Assembly (NCBI GenBank): GCA_025149285.1
Contig: CP102274.1
Location: forward strand, 1,131,501-1,195,500
Reading direction: 5' to 3'
DNA: 64,000 nucleotides
From: Hungatella hathewayi
Lineage (GTDB): Bacteria > Bacillota > Clostridia > Lachnospirales > Lachnospiraceae
Positions 17,352 through 27,331 of the stretch are shown in pieces. How positions within the stretch are numbered: the stretch's first letter is position 1; each line of letters opens with the position of its first letter. A program made the position numbers and the translations under genes. The notes under the pieces are model-generated. The model searched no databases. It worked only from the letters and a program-made list of their open reading frames with translations, and was not told where the DNA came from.

Positions 17352-18845
17352 ATGAATAAGGTTTTAGACATTGTCACATCGAAGGGGCTGACGTATGAAC
17401 AGAAGGTGGTAGCCCTGGCACATGCTGCGGAGAACAGTCTGGAGGTACTGGATATACCGGATAGGACCAGGCACTATATGGAGACCGGAGCGATCTGTGA
17501 TCTGGACGAGGGACATGCCCCGTACCGGCCGAGATATATCATGCCGGATTACGAGAAGGCTGTGAAGAACGGGTGTGAATTTCTGCAGCTGGATCCGCCG
17601 AAGGATCTGGACGAGGTACTTCAATTCCTGGAGATTTTTTACCGCCATGTTCCTTCTATTACCAGCTATCCCGTTTTCCTGGGAAATATCGATAAGCTGA
17701 TCGAACCGTTCCTCGAAGGCGTGAGCGATGAGGAGGCGGAGAAGAAGCTTAAGCTGTTTCTCATCTATCTCGACCGGACGATTACGGATGGCTTCTGCCA
17801 TGCGAATCTGGGACCGGAGGAGACGAGAACCGGACGGATCATCTTAAAGCTGGAAAAGGAACTTCAGAATGCGGTGCCGAATCTGACCTTAAAGTACGAT
17901 CCGGACATCACACCGGATTCCTACGGAGAACTGGCTCTCTATACTTCCCTTTACTGTGCGAACCCGGCGATCTGCAATCACCGGATGCATAAGGAGACGT
18001 ATGAAGATTACGGCATTTCAAGCTGCTACAACATACTTCCCATTGGCGGCGGTTCCTACACTCTGACGAGGATCGTACTTCCGAAGCTTGTGCCGGAGGC
18101 AGAGAGCAGGGAACAGTTCTTAACAGAATTCCTTCCGGACTGCTTAAGCCATATGGGAGATTACATGAATGAACGGATCCGGTTTCTTGTGGAGGAATCC
18201 AATTTCTTCGAGACATCATTTCTTTCCCGGGAGGGATTTGTTGAAAGGGATAAATTCCTTGCCATGTTCGGAATCGTCGGGCTGGCGGAATGCACCAATA
18301 TGCTGATGGGCGACCCGGAAAAAATCTATGGTCATGATAAAGAGGCAGATGATCTGGCTGACCAGATCATGCAGGTGATCGCAGATTATGCAGAGCACTC
18401 GAAGGCCCTTTACTCGGAGGTATTCGGCGGCCGCTTCGCACTTCACGCACAGGTTGGCATTGATTCGGACCACGGCATCACCTCCGGTGTGAGAATCCCG
18501 GTTGGGATGGAGCCGGAACGCATGTATGACCACCTTCGCCACAGCGCCAGGTTCCACCGCTTTTTCCCAACCGGCTGTGCGGATATCTTCTCCTTTGATC
18601 CGACAGGAAGAAATAATCCGGCTGCCATGCTGGACATCGTAAAAGGAGCGTTCTCTCTCGGTGATAAATACATAAGCTTTTACGCCTCGGACAGCGATCT
18701 CGTCAGAATCACCGGATATTTGGTAAAGCGCAGTGAGATGGAGAAATACTACGAGGGAGAAGCGGTACTTCAAAATACCGTGTATCTCGGCGGCGACAAT
18801 TACCGGAATGCACATCTGGAAAACAGGAAGGTGAGGGCGTTATGA
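17352..18845 (+). CDS. yjjI: YjjI-family glycyl-radical enzyme, substrate unknown
   Basis: A protein of 497 residues. The ATG at 17352 lies 8 nt after GAAAGAGG; a GTG at 17343 is within that site. The sequence matches the YjjI family (E. coli YjjI is of similar length). The C-terminal glycyl-radical loop is visible as VRITGYLV, with the radical-bearing Gly455 encoded at 18714-18716, 42 residues from the end. Cys225 in GISSCYN is a candidate for the thiyl-radical cysteine, but the family active site is not established. The next gene overlaps by 4 bp and encodes the matching activase. The whole lies at the head of a nucleoside-catabolism cluster, as in E. coli where yjjI adjoins deoC. Confidence 0.9.
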   Translation: MNKVLDIVTSKGLTYEQKVVALAHAAENSLEVLDIPDRTRHYMETGAICDLDEGHAPYRPRYIMPDYEKAVKNGCEFLQLDPPKDLDEVLQFLEIFYRHVPSITSYPVFLGNIDKLIEPFLEGVSDEEAEKKLKLFLIYLDRTITDGFCHANLGPEETRTGRIILKLEKELQNAVPNLTLKYDPDITPDSYGELALYTSLYCANPAICNHRMHKETYEDYGISSCYNILPIGGGSYTLTRIVLPKLVPEAESREQFLTEFLPDCLSHMGDYMNERIRFLVEESNFFETSFLSREGFVERDKFLAMFGIVGLAECTNMLMGDPEKIYGHDKEADDLADQIMQVIADYAEHSKALYSEVFGGRFALHAQVGIDSDHGITSGVRIPVGMEPERMYDHLRHSARFHRFFPTGCADIFSFDPTGRNNPAAMLDIVKGAFSLGDKYISFYASDSDLVRITGYLVKRSEMEKYYEGEAVLQNTVYLGGDNYRNAHLENRKVRAL

Positions 18846-19711
18846 CCCGGTTTTCTCCCGAGGCGCCGATCAACAAAATTATCCCGCTGAGTGTCGTGGA
18901 TGGCCCGGGCTGCAGAACTTCCGTATTTGTACAGGGCTGCAACATTGCCTGCGCCTACTGCCATAATCCGGAGACACAGCAGTTATGCCGCGCCTGCGGA
19001 ATCTGCGCCGGGCAGTGCCCGGCCGGAGCGCTTTCCATTGAAGAGGGAGGCGGGGAGTCATCAGAAAAGCGGATTGTATGGAATGAGAAATTGTGTATCC
19101 AGTGTGACAACTGTATTCGTGTCTGTCCCTATTTCGCTTCCCCGAAGGTACGCCGAATGAGTGCAGAGGAAGTGTGGAGAGAGATCGAAGATAATATGCC
19201 GTTTATCCAGGGGATCACGGTCTCCGGCGGCGAATGTACGCTGTACCCGGAGTTTTTGACGGAACTCTGCCGGAATGCGGGGAAAGCGGGGCTTACGTGT
19301 TTCTCGGACAGCAACGGCTGTGTCGATCTGTCTGAATATCCGGAACTCATGGCGGTTACGGATCAGGTGATGCTGGATGTAAAGGCATGGGATTATGAGG
19401 TCTTTAAACGGCTGACAGGCGGCGACGGTTCCGTTGTAAAGAAAAATTTAATATACCTGGCGGAACAGAAAAAGCTGTATGAAGTGAGACTGGTCTGTCT
19501 GGATGGTGAGACAGATATGGAAGCGGTTATCGCCGGTGTGGCTGACGCGGCAGCCCCGTATTTAAAGGAGTTCCGGCTGAAGCTGATTACGTTCCGTAAG
19601 TATGGCGTGAGGGGCAGGCTGGAGAAACGGAACAGCCCGCCGCCGGAGCGGATGGAAGAACTGAGAAATCTGGCTGTCAGATGCGGATTTCAGGAGATTC
19701 AGGTGGTATAA
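18842..19711 (+). CDS. yjjW: YjjW-family glycyl-radical enzyme activase (radical SAM)
   Basis: A protein of 289 residues starting in the ATGA overlap with yjjI. The radical SAM cluster motif C-x3-C-x2-C is Cys33, Cys37, Cys40 (GCNIACAYC). Two ferredoxin-type clusters follow, Cys49/52/55/59 and Cys85/88/91/95, the insert usual in glycyl-radical activases. A GGE-type motif SGGECTLYP binds SAM. It should abstract hydrogen from Gly455 of YjjI using S-adenosylmethionine under anoxic conditions. Tight overlap with yjjI supports an obligate pair. Confidence 0.92.
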   Translation: MTRFSPEAPINKIIPLSVVDGPGCRTSVFVQGCNIACAYCHNPETQQLCRACGICAGQCPAGALSIEEGGGESSEKRIVWNEKLCIQCDNCIRVCPYFASPKVRRMSAEEVWREIEDNMPFIQGITVSGGECTLYPEFLTELCRNAGKAGLTCFSDSNGCVDLSEYPELMAVTDQVMLDVKAWDYEVFKRLTGGDGSVVKKNLIYLAEQKKLYEVRLVCLDGETDMEAVIAGVADAAAPYLKEFRLKLITFRKYGVRGRLEKRNSPPPERMEELRNLAVRCGFQEIQVV

Positions 19712-19759
19712 AAATTATTTAAAATAAAACTATAAAATGTAAATGGAGGAATTGATATT

Positions 19760-20866
19760 ATGAAGCTCAGAAGAGGAATTGTATTCGGATTAACAGCAGT
19801 AGTGGCACTGTCTCTTACAGCATGCGGAGGTGCAAAAACAGGAAGTACGACGGCAGAGAGCGCGAAGACAGAAAACACGAAGACAGAAAATGCAGGAAAC
19901 GCAGACAGCGGGACATCGGAAGGCAAGAGCAGTTTTTCCGTTGCCATGATCACGGATACAGGCGGAATTAACGATCAGTCCTTCAACCAGTCTGCGTGGG
20001 AAGGCCTGACCGAGTTAAAAGAAGAAAAAGGCGTGGAAGTAAACTATATTGAATCGAAACAGGCCTCCGATTTTGTTACGAACCTGGAGAGACTGGGGGA
20101 CAACGGAGCCAACCTTTTGTGGGGCGTGGGTTATGCCTGTGCAGACGCAGTTCTGGAAGCTGCAGACAGCAATCCGGATATTCAGTATGCAATCATTGAT
20201 AACGCCTACGATGATACGCCGGCCAACGTAACGGGGGTTATGTTCCGGGCGGAGGAGCCCTCTTTTATGGTTGGCTACGTAGCGGGGCGCATGACGGAGA
20301 CCGGAAAGGTCGGCTTCGTGGGAGGAATCTCCTCCGGTCTGATCGACCAGTTCCAGTACGGGTATGAGGCTGGCGTCAAGTATGCGGCAAAGGAACTGGG
20401 CAGGGATATCGACATATCCGTCCAGTATGCGGAGAGCTTCAGCGATGCGGCAAAAGGGAAGGCCATTGCCACAAAGATGTATTCAGACGGATGTGACGTG
20501 ATCTACCATGCGGCAGGCGGAAGCGGAACCGGCGTTATCGAGGCCGCCAAGGAAGCTGACAAATGGGTGATTGGTGTGGACAGAGATCAGGCTTACTTAG
20601 CTCCTGAAAATGTTCTGACCTCAGCGCTTAAGCTGGTAGGAAAAGCAGTTAAGGAAGTTTCCATCGAAGCCATGGAAGGCAAAACGATCGGCGGACAGAC
20701 TCTGACCTTCGGTTTAAAGGAAGACTGCGTGGGCATTCCGGAGGAACACGGCAACATGGCCGACGGCGTCTACGAGGATACATTAAAGGTAGCGGAATCC
20801 ATCAAGAATGGGGAACTGGTTCCGCCAACGACAAAAGAAACGTACGAAGCATTCACAGCAGAATAG
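19760..20866 (+). CDS. bmpA: BMP-family nucleoside-binding lipoprotein of an ABC transporter
   Basis: A protein of 368 residues. The N-terminus is a lipoprotein signal ending at the lipobox LTAC, with Cys22 as the lipid anchor, then a Ser/Thr/Asn-rich linker to about residue 57. The mature part starts SFSVAMITDTGGINDQSFNQ, the hallmark of the BMP/Med/PnrA family, which binds purine and pyrimidine nucleosides. It precedes the ATPase and two permeases of the same import system. The phosphorylases, aldolase and deaminase downstream support nucleosides as substrate. The start is set by tggaggaa at 19743-19750. Confidence 0.9.
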   Translation: MKLRRGIVFGLTAVVALSLTACGGAKTGSTTAESAKTENTKTENAGNADSGTSEGKSSFSVAMITDTGGINDQSFNQSAWEGLTELKEEKGVEVNYIESKQASDFVTNLERLGDNGANLLWGVGYACADAVLEAADSNPDIQYAIIDNAYDDTPANVTGVMFRAEEPSFMVGYVAGRMTETGKVGFVGGISSGLIDQFQYGYEAGVKYAAKELGRDIDISVQYAESFSDAAKGKAIATKMYSDGCDVIYHAAGGSGTGVIEAAKEADKWVIGVDRDQAYLAPENVLTSALKLVGKAVKEVSIEAMEGKTIGGQTLTFGLKEDCVGIPEEHGNMADGVYEDTLKVAESIKNGELVPPTTKETYEAFTAE

Positions 20867-20900
20867 GGACTGCGGTGTAAATTTGAAAGGAGAAATCGAG

Positions 20901-22436
20901 ATGGCCACGGTGAGCAGCGACTATGCGGTTCAGATGCACGGGATCACGAAGCGTTTCGGGGCGTTTTATGCTTTAAAGGATATGAATCTGGACGTAAAAA
21001 AGGGCAGCATCCATTCCCTGCTGGGTGAAAATGGGGCGGGAAAAAGTACACTGATGAATGTGCTGTACGGTCTGTATCAGGCCGACGAGGGCGAGATTTA
21101 CATAGGCGGTAAGAAGACGGATATTAAAAATCCCAATGCGGCGATAGCAAACGGCATCGGCATGGTTCACCAGCATTTTATGCTGGTAGAGGATTTTACG
21201 GTGACACAGAACATTATTCTTGGAAATGAGACCACCTCCCACGCAGGAATCGTGGATATGAGGAAGGCCAGAAAACAGATTCTGGGAATCGTTGAAAAGT
21301 ACGGTCTGGAAGTTGATCCGGATGCAAAGATCAGTGATATTTCCGTGGGAATGCAGCAGCGTGTGGAGATTTTAAAGGCGTTATACCGGGGAGCCGAGCT
21401 GCTGATCTTAGATGAGCCCACCGCGGTTCTGACCCCTCAGGAAATCGAGGATCTTCTTTCCATCATGCACAATCTGGTGGATGACGGAAAGGCCATCATC
21501 ATTATCACCCACAAGCTGAAGGAAATCAAGGCATCCTCCGACACCTGCACCATTATCCGCCGCGGAGAGTACATTCGCACGATACCGGTCGAAGAGGTGA
21601 CGGAGCAGGAGCTGGCGACGCTCATGGTAGGCCATGAGGTAAAGCTGGTGGTAGACAAGACGCCGGCAAAGCCGGGGAAAGCCGTGCTGGAGATTAAGGA
21701 TCTGGTGGTGAAAAATGAAAGGAAGCTGGACGCGGTAAAAGGCTTAAACTTAACCGTGAGGAAAGGGGAAATCGTGGGAATTGCCGGTATTGACGGCAAC
21801 GGCCAGAAGGAGCTGATCGAGGCAATTAACTGCCTCGTTCCCGCGGAGAGGGGGACCATTACGGTAAATGGGAAATCGGTTGGCAACACCAATCCGCGCA
21901 GCGTCATTGACAGCGGCATCAGCACAATACCGGAGGACCGGCAGAAGCGCGGCCTGGTCCTGGATTTCTCCGTCAATGAAAATGCCGTGCTGGAGCGATA
22001 CCGCCAGGAACCATTTTCCAGAAAGGGCATCCTGAATAAGAAAGAGATGGAGCAGTTTACGAAAAAGCTGATCGAGGAATTTGACGTGAGGCCGGAGGAC
22101 TGCGGTTCGAAACGGGCGGGCGGTTTATCCGGCGGAAACCAGCAGAAGGTGATCATTGGCCGTGAAATCTCCATGAATCCGGATGTACTGATTGCAGTTC
22201 AGCCGACACGGGGACTGGACGTGGGAGCCATCGAGACGGTGCACAGGACGCTGATCCGCGAGAGAGACAAGGGAAAAGCGGTGCTCTTAATCTCCTTTGA
22301 GCTGGACGAGGTAATGAATGTCTCCGATACCATCGCAGTGATTTACGATGGAAAAATCCAGGATACGTTTCCGCAGGGGACCGTGGATGAAAATACGATA
22401 GGCCTGTTGATGGCAGGAGGGAAGAATCATGGATAA
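20901..22436 (+). CDS. nupA: Nucleoside ABC transporter, double ATP-binding protein
   Basis: A protein of 511 residues. The ATG at 20901 follows GAAAGGAG (20885-20892); a longer frame from 20808 overlaps the lipoprotein gene and lacks this site. Two ABC ATPase halves are fused. The first has Walker A GENGAGKST and Walker B LLILDEPTAVL. The second has a degenerate Walker A-like GIDGNGQKEL and signature LSGGNQQK, usual for the RbsA/YufO class. It energises the two permeases that follow with 8-bp overlaps. The symbol follows usage for Gram-positive nucleoside transporters. Confidence 0.92.
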   Translation: MATVSSDYAVQMHGITKRFGAFYALKDMNLDVKKGSIHSLLGENGAGKSTLMNVLYGLYQADEGEIYIGGKKTDIKNPNAAIANGIGMVHQHFMLVEDFTVTQNIILGNETTSHAGIVDMRKARKQILGIVEKYGLEVDPDAKISDISVGMQQRVEILKALYRGAELLILDEPTAVLTPQEIEDLLSIMHNLVDDGKAIIIITHKLKEIKASSDTCTIIRRGEYIRTIPVEEVTEQELATLMVGHEVKLVVDKTPAKPGKAVLEIKDLVVKNERKLDAVKGLNLTVRKGEIVGIAGIDGNGQKELIEAINCLVPAERGTITVNGKSVGNTNPRSVIDSGISTIPEDRQKRGLVLDFSVNENAVLERYRQEPFSRKGILNKKEMEQFTKKLIEEFDVRPEDCGSKRAGGLSGGNQQKVIIGREISMNPDVLIAVQPTRGLDVGAIETVHRTLIRERDKGKAVLLISFELDEVMNVSDTIAVIYDGKIQDTFPQGTVDENTIGLLMAGGKNHG

Positions 22437-23553
22437 AACTGTTCATATTTTGAAGAAGCCGCTTACGATGACTCTGATTGCCATCTTCTTTGGTTTTGTG
22501 GTAGCCGGAATCATCCTGGCGGCAGTCGGGTATCCGCCGGTTCGCTCGCTGGGAGTCCTGCTGAACGGCGTCTTTTCCAGCCCCAAGCATATGTCCAACG
22601 TGATTATCAAAAGTACGCCGCTGATTCTGACCGGAATCGGAGTGGCATTTGCATTCAAGACCGGACTCTTCAACATTGGTGCGGAAGGCCAGTTTATTAT
22701 GGGCTGTGTTGCGGCTACGGTAGTGGGAATTGTCTGTGATTTCCCGCCGGTCATTCAGATTCCGCTTGTTCTTTTCGCTGGAGCTGCGGCGGGGGCGGTG
22801 TATGGAGGAATCGCCGGATTTCTGAAGGCAAGATTCGGTATCCATGAGGTTCTCACCAGTATCATGCTCAACTGGATTGCACTCTATTTCTCCAATTATG
22901 TGTGTGGTCTGGAGCGTTTCCATAAGCCGGATACCATCGGTACGTATGCGATCAACCGCTCCGGCTATACGATGATTCTTGGAAATTACAAGGCGACGGA
23001 AGAAGGGAAAGCCGCCCTGATGCAGAATGAGTTCCTGCGCAATACGATCTTAAAGACAGACGTCAACGCCGGATTTATCATTGCCGTCATCCTGGCTGTG
23101 CTGGTGTCCTTTCTTCTTTATAAGACTGCAAAGGGATTTGAACTTCGCGCGGTGGGGGCCAACCGGTTTGCGGCAGAGTTTACGGGAATTAATGTGAACC
23201 GGAACATTCTTCATTCCATGCTGATTTCCGGTGCGATCTGCGGGCTGGCGGCGTCGCTTTATATAACTGGCAACTCTCCCCATGGAATCGCTACGCTGGC
23301 GGCATTTGAAAATACAGGCTTTAACGGGCTGGCAGTCTGTCTGATCGCGGCAAGCTCCCCGGTCGGCTGTATCTTTGCGGGACTGCTGTTCGGCGGTCTT
23401 ATCTACGGCGGCCAGACACTGCAGTACGAGGTGGGCGCGCCCTCTGAGATCATCAACATTGTCATCGGCATCATTGTGTTCTTTGTTGCGCTGACCCATA
23501 TTATTCCGCCGCTGGTGGAACGTTTGTCGAAGGGAGGAAAAAAACATGATTAA
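22429..23553 (+). CDS. nupB: Nucleoside ABC transporter permease 1
   Basis: A protein of 374 residues. The ATG at 22429 overlaps the ATPase gene by 8 bp; AGGAGGG at 22415-22421 is the ribosome site. About nine membrane segments are visible, and the family motif FAFKTGLFNIGAEGQFIMG sits near residues 65-84. Typical BPD_transp_2 features such as VGANRFAAEFTGINVNR are present. It forms the channel with the next gene product. Confidence 0.9.
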   Translation: MDKTVHILKKPLTMTLIAIFFGFVVAGIILAAVGYPPVRSLGVLLNGVFSSPKHMSNVIIKSTPLILTGIGVAFAFKTGLFNIGAEGQFIMGCVAATVVGIVCDFPPVIQIPLVLFAGAAAGAVYGGIAGFLKARFGIHEVLTSIMLNWIALYFSNYVCGLERFHKPDTIGTYAINRSGYTMILGNYKATEEGKAALMQNEFLRNTILKTDVNAGFIIAVILAVLVSFLLYKTAKGFELRAVGANRFAAEFTGINVNRNILHSMLISGAICGLAASLYITGNSPHGIATLAAFENTGFNGLAVCLIAASSPVGCIFAGLLFGGLIYGGQTLQYEVGAPSEIINIVIGIIVFFVALTHIIPPLVERLSKGGKKHD

Positions 23554-24466
23554 CAGTATGACGCTGTTTATCGGCATTACACTTATGTATTCAACCCCTC
23601 TGGTTTTCGCCGCATTAGGCGGAGTCGTGTCTGAGCGGTCCGGAGTGACAAACCTGGGTATTGAGGGAATGATGACGATTGGAGCAGTTACGGGAGCCAC
23701 GGTGGGCTATTACTCGGGAAGCGCCTGGGCGGGATTTATTGCCGCAGGGCTGGCCGGCGGACTGATCGCGCTTCTTCATGCGTTTGCTGCGATTACCTGC
23801 AAAGCGGATCAGACAATCTCCGGTATCGCCATTAACTTAATCGGACCGGGCGTGGCGCTCTTCGTCTGCCGTCTTTTATTTGACGGCGCGACCATGTCAC
23901 AGCCGGTTCCGAATAAGATTGCGAAGCTGTTTGGAGGACTTAAAGTACAGGGGGCCCTTCAGAATTTAAATGTGGACGTAACGGTTGTCATTGCGTTTCT
24001 GCTGGCGGTGTTTATCTGGTTCTTTCTGTATAAGACGAAATGGGGGCTTCACATCAGGGCTGTGGGGGAGCATCCGGCGGCCGCGGATACCATGGGCATT
24101 CACGTGTACGTGATCCGCTATCTCTGTGTTCTGGTTTCAGGAGTGTTGGCGGGATTTGGCGGAGCCGCCATGACTCTGGCTATTATTCCCCAGTTTACAC
24201 CGACCGCCATCAGCGGCCAGGGATTTATCGCACTGGCGGCGGTTATATTTGGTAAATGGACTCCTCACGGGGCGTACGGTGCCTGCCTGCTGTTCGGGGC
24301 GGCTCAGGCGCTTACGGTCACTCTGGGAGGCGGAAACTTTGCGGTTCCGTCACAGATTCTGGCCATGCTGCCGTATTTTATTACGATTGTGATCCTGATT
24401 CTGTTTGTGGGCAGGTCCTCTGCGCCGAAGGCGAGCGGGCAGCCGTATGAGAAGGGGGCAAGATAA
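23546..24466 (+). CDS. nupC: Nucleoside ABC transporter permease 2
   Basis: A protein of 306 residues overlapping the first permease by 8 bp. It is membrane-embedded throughout, with the YufQ-type motifs GVVSERSGVTNLGIEGMMTI (residues ~28-47) and AVGEHPAAADTMGIHVYVIR. It completes the heterodimeric channel. Fourteen base pairs after its stop begins a long inverted repeat, so transcripts from here into the Crp gene would carry a very stable stem. The name nupC here means the ABC permease, not the E. coli H+/nucleoside symporter. Confidence 0.88.
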   Translation: MINSMTLFIGITLMYSTPLVFAALGGVVSERSGVTNLGIEGMMTIGAVTGATVGYYSGSAWAGFIAAGLAGGLIALLHAFAAITCKADQTISGIAINLIGPGVALFVCRLLFDGATMSQPVPNKIAKLFGGLKVQGALQNLNVDVTVVIAFLLAVFIWFFLYKTKWGLHIRAVGEHPAAADTMGIHVYVIRYLCVLVSGVLAGFGGAAMTLAIIPQFTPTAISGQGFIALAAVIFGKWTPHGAYGACLLFGAAQALTVTLGGGNFAVPSQILAMLPYFITIVILILFVGRSSAPKASGQPYEKGAR

Positions 24467-24479
24467 GATCGAAGGGGAC

Positions 24480-24841
24480 GCCTCCCGCCAGTCCAATCCG
24501 CCTGTGATGGGAAGTGGACTTTGCAGAGGATGTGAGGAAAAAGCCGGAAGGCGGCGGGCAGGAGACGGCTCATGTTTCCGGAGCGGACGGGACTAAGGGC
24601 GGACAGGAGCCAAACGGGGGTACCGGGCAATTCGACCGAACTCTTGATGAGTTCGCTCTCAGTGCCCTCAGATTTTCGTCCTGTAAACGAAAATCTGCCC
24701 CCCGTTTGGCTCCTGTCCGCCCTAAGTCCCGTCACACTCCGGAAAAAATCGCCGTCTCCTGCCCGCCGCCTTCCGGCTTTTTCCGGCGAGGGTACTGGAA
24801 GGTCCACTTCCCGTCACAGGCGGATTGGACTGGCGGGAGGC
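24480..24841. repeat. 362-bp foldback element (long imperfect inverted repeat)
   Basis: Left arm 24480-24620 and right arm 24699-24841 are near-perfect reverse complements; for instance gcctcccgccagtccaatcc at the left end matches the right end. Small mismatched blocks occur inside. The 78-bp centre holds two further hairpins: CGAACTC-ttgat-GAGTTCG (24637-24655) and CAGATTTTCGT-N7-ACGAAAATCTG (24669-24697). There is no credible gene inside. It fills almost all of the ~515-bp gap between the second permease and the Crp gene. GGGGA stands near both ends (24474-24478, 24844-24848) as a weak candidate target duplication. Confidence 0.85.
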
Positions 24842-24981
24842 TGGGGGATGGATAGAATGTGTGGATAGGAGAAATGGGGAATAAAATATTGTAAAATTTG
24901 TGGGGGAATGGTAGACTTTTTGGGTGAAATGATGCAAACTAGAGGGAGAGGACAGTGAATACGGAGGAAAGGGGGGAGACT

Positions 24982-25701
24982 ATGAATGATGTTGTGGCAT
25001 TGATTAATGAGCTGCGCAGTGAGGAACGGGATTATTTGAATAATTATCTGGCGAATGCGCCGAAGTGGCTGCTGGAAGCGTTTCAGATCGTGCGTCTGAA
25101 AAAGGGAACCACGTTCATCCATGAAAACGCCCATGTGGACACTGTATACATTCTGGTAGAGGGGATTGTGAAAGCAACGGACTACCGGATTCAGGAGGTG
25201 GCGTACGATTATACCCGCTTTTATCCGATTGAGGTGTTTGGAGCCATGGAATTTCTTATGGGGTATGATCTGTATAAGACGACTTTAATGACGGAGACGG
25301 ACTGCCGGTTCCTCTGTGTGTCCAAGGACCAGTTCAGCCGGTGGATGCTGACGGATATTCACGCGGTGCTGGAACAGGTGAAGGCCATGAGCGTTTATCT
25401 GGTAGAGCAGGTGAGGAAGGAACGTCTCTTTCTCTTCCTTCAGGGAATCGACCGGCTTTTTCTTTTGTTTATGCAGATTTACCGGGATTCTGCCAGACGG
25501 GGAGTCTGCCGGATCCATTTGACGAGAAAGGATTTGTCCAACAGCACGGGGCTGTGTGTGAAGACGGTGAACCGGTGCATCAGCCAGATGGAGGATGAGG
25601 GATACATTTCCCGGGAGGGAAGAGGAATTATCATCAGTGAGGAACAGTATCAGAGAATTAAATCGGCCATGGCGGATAAGATCGATGAGAATGATATTTA
25701 A
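24982..25701 (+). CDS. Crp/Fnr-family transcriptional regulator
   Basis: A protein of 239 residues from ATG 24982, just after GGGGGGAG; a GTG at 24955 is an alternative. Residues ~30-140 form a cyclic-nucleotide-binding-like barrel ([20 protein letters not shown]) and ~145-220 the winged helix, with helix-turn-helix [20 protein letters not shown]. It lacks an N-terminal cysteine cluster, so it is unlikely to be an Fe-S oxygen sensor like FNR; the effector is unknown. It lies inside the nucleoside cluster, between the transporter and catabolic genes, and is the natural candidate to bind the AGGAC-N4-GTCCT sites before yjjI. Confidence 0.88.
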   Translation: MNDVVALINELRSEERDYLNNYLANAPKWLLEAFQIVRLKKGTTFIHENAHVDTVYILVEGIVKATDYRIQEVAYDYTRFYPIEVFGAMEFLMGYDLYKTTLMTETDCRFLCVSKDQFSRWMLTDIHAVLEQVKAMSVYLVEQVRKERLFLFLQGIDRLFLLFMQIYRDSARRGVCRIHLTRKDLSNSTGLCVKTVNRCISQMEDEGYISREGRGIIISEEQYQRIKSAMADKIDENDI

Positions 25702-25727
25702 TTTGCAAAGAGAAAGGGAGGTTATTT

Positions 25728-26510
25728 ATGACAAATTATTCGGAAAATGAAGGAAAACAGTATCACATCCAGGTAGGAAAGGGTGATGTGGGCCGGTATG
25801 TGATTATGCCGGGTGATCCGAAGCGGTGCGCGCTGATAGCAAAATATTTTGATGATCCGAAGCTGATCGCGGACAACCGGGAATATGTAACGTATACCGG
25901 AACGCTTGACGGGACGCCTGTCAGCGTTACCTCCACAGGAATCGGCGGACCGTCGGCTTCCATCGCCATGGAGGAACTGGTGATGTCGGGGGCGGATACC
26001 TTTATCAGGATCGGTACCTGCGGCGGTATGGATGTGAATGTAAAGAGTGGTGATCTGGTGATTGCAAACGGCGCCATCCGTATGGAGGGCACCAGCCGGG
26101 AATATGCGCCGATTGAGTTTCCGGCGGTACCTGATTTTGATGTGACCAACGCGCTTGTGGCGGCGGCAAAAAAACTGGAAAAACCGTACCATGTAGGGGT
26201 TGTGCAGTGCAAGGATTCCTTCTATGGCCAGCATTCACCGGAGACGAAGCCGGTATCGTATGAGCTGCTGAATAAATGGAACGCCTGGCTGCAGCTGGGC
26301 TGCAAGGCTTCCGAGATGGAGTCGGCGGCGCTGTTTATCGTGGCCAGCGCGCTGAAGGTGAGAGCAGGATCAGTATTCCTGGTTTTGGCTAACCAGGAGA
26401 GGGCGAAGCAGGGGCTTGAGAATCCGATCGTCCATGACACGGATGCGGCGATCCGGACAGCGGTAGAAGCGATCCGGCTGATGATTCAGGAAGAAAACGG
26501 GAAAAAATAA
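25728..26510 (+). CDS. udp: Uridine phosphorylase
   Basis: A protein of 260 residues, 26 bp after the Crp gene, with GGGAGG before the ATG. It matches the PNP/UDP phosphorylase superfamily and closely the uridine branch: VIMPGDPKR near the start (phosphate binding), the signature [16 protein letters not shown] (~65-80), [10 protein letters not shown] (~88-97), FAPLEFPAV-like [12 protein letters not shown], and EMESAALF for ribose binding. It would split uridine (and perhaps deoxyuridine) with phosphate into uracil and (deoxy)ribose-1-phosphate. It works with the cytidine deaminase encoded at the end of the cluster. Confidence 0.9.
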   Translation: MTNYSENEGKQYHIQVGKGDVGRYVIMPGDPKRCALIAKYFDDPKLIADNREYVTYTGTLDGTPVSVTSTGIGGPSASIAMEELVMSGADTFIRIGTCGGMDVNVKSGDLVIANGAIRMEGTSREYAPIEFPAVPDFDVTNALVAAAKKLEKPYHVGVVQCKDSFYGQHSPETKPVSYELLNKWNAWLQLGCKASEMESAALFIVASALKVRAGSVFLVLANQERAKQGLENPIVHDTDAAIRTAVEAIRLMIQEENGKK

Positions 26511-26550
26511 GGCGCGGTTAAAGCGCAGCAAATGGAAAAGGAGACGAATT

Positions 26551-27258
26551 ATGAGTGTGACACCAACCGCCCACAATGGGGCAAAACAGGGAGAGATAGC
26601 GAAGACGGTTCTGATGCCGGGCGATCCGCTGCGGGCCCAATATATTGCAGAGACGTATCTGGAAAATCCGGTGTTAGTGACATCGGTGCGCAACATGTTC
26701 GGTTATACCGGAATGTATAAGGGAAGAGAGATTTCCGTGATGGGCGGCGGTATGGGAATGCCGTCTGTCGGTATCTACACGTATGAACTGTTCCATTTCT
26801 ATGGTGTGGAGCAGATTATACGGATCGGCTCTGCCGGAGCGCTGCAGGATGGAGTGAAGCTGATGGACGTGGTAATCGGTATGGGAGCCTGTACGGATTC
26901 CAATTACGCGTATCAGTACGGCCTTCCGGGTACATTTGCACCGATTGCCGACTACGGTCTGCTGGCGAAAGCGGTGGATACGGCGAAAGCACAGGGAACG
27001 AATGTGGTAGTAGGCAATATTCTTTCTTCCGACATTTTCTACAATGCGGATACTACCGTGAATGATAAATGGAGAAGCATGGGCGTGCTGGCCGTAGAGA
27101 TGGAAGCGGCGGCGCTGTATATGAACGCAGCAGCAGCGGGAAAGAAAGCGCTCTGTCTGCTGACAATTTCGGATCTCATCTATGGAGAGGAGAAATTAAG
27201 CGCCGAGGAGCGTCAGCTCGGTTTCGGGAAAATGATGGAGATCGCGCTGGAACTGTAG
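26551..27258 (+). CDS. deoD: DeoD-type purine-nucleoside phosphorylase
   Basis: A protein of 235 residues, the usual length for the hexameric bacterial enzyme. Motifs are [52 protein letters not shown] and the end segment [19 protein letters not shown], in which the Asp of SD and the Arg of AEERQ correspond to the catalytic Asp204 and Arg217 of E. coli DeoD. It converts purine (deoxy)nucleosides to base and (deoxy)ribose-1-phosphate. AAAAGGAGACG precedes the ATG. It is co-directional with udp and deoC. Confidence 0.93.
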   Translation: MSVTPTAHNGAKQGEIAKTVLMPGDPLRAQYIAETYLENPVLVTSVRNMFGYTGMYKGREISVMGGGMGMPSVGIYTYELFHFYGVEQIIRIGSAGALQDGVKLMDVVIGMGACTDSNYAYQYGLPGTFAPIADYGLLAKAVDTAKAQGTNVVVGNILSSDIFYNADTTVNDKWRSMGVLAVEMEAAALYMNAAAAGKKALCLLTISDLIYGEEKLSAEERQLGFGKMMEIALEL

Positions 27259-27331
27259 AACGCGTCCAGACATTGTTTTCCGGCAGATGAGCGTCACACT
27301 TTGCGGTAAAATTAGTTTACAGGAGGAAATT

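Noticed and set aside
24304..24937. Overlapping open frames on both strands around the foldback element
   Set aside because: They arise from the GC-rich inverted repeat, mirror each other and match no family; no ribosome site fits them.
27069..27290. Frame overlapping deoD in another phase
   Set aside because: It is a shadow of deoD with no family match and no start signal.
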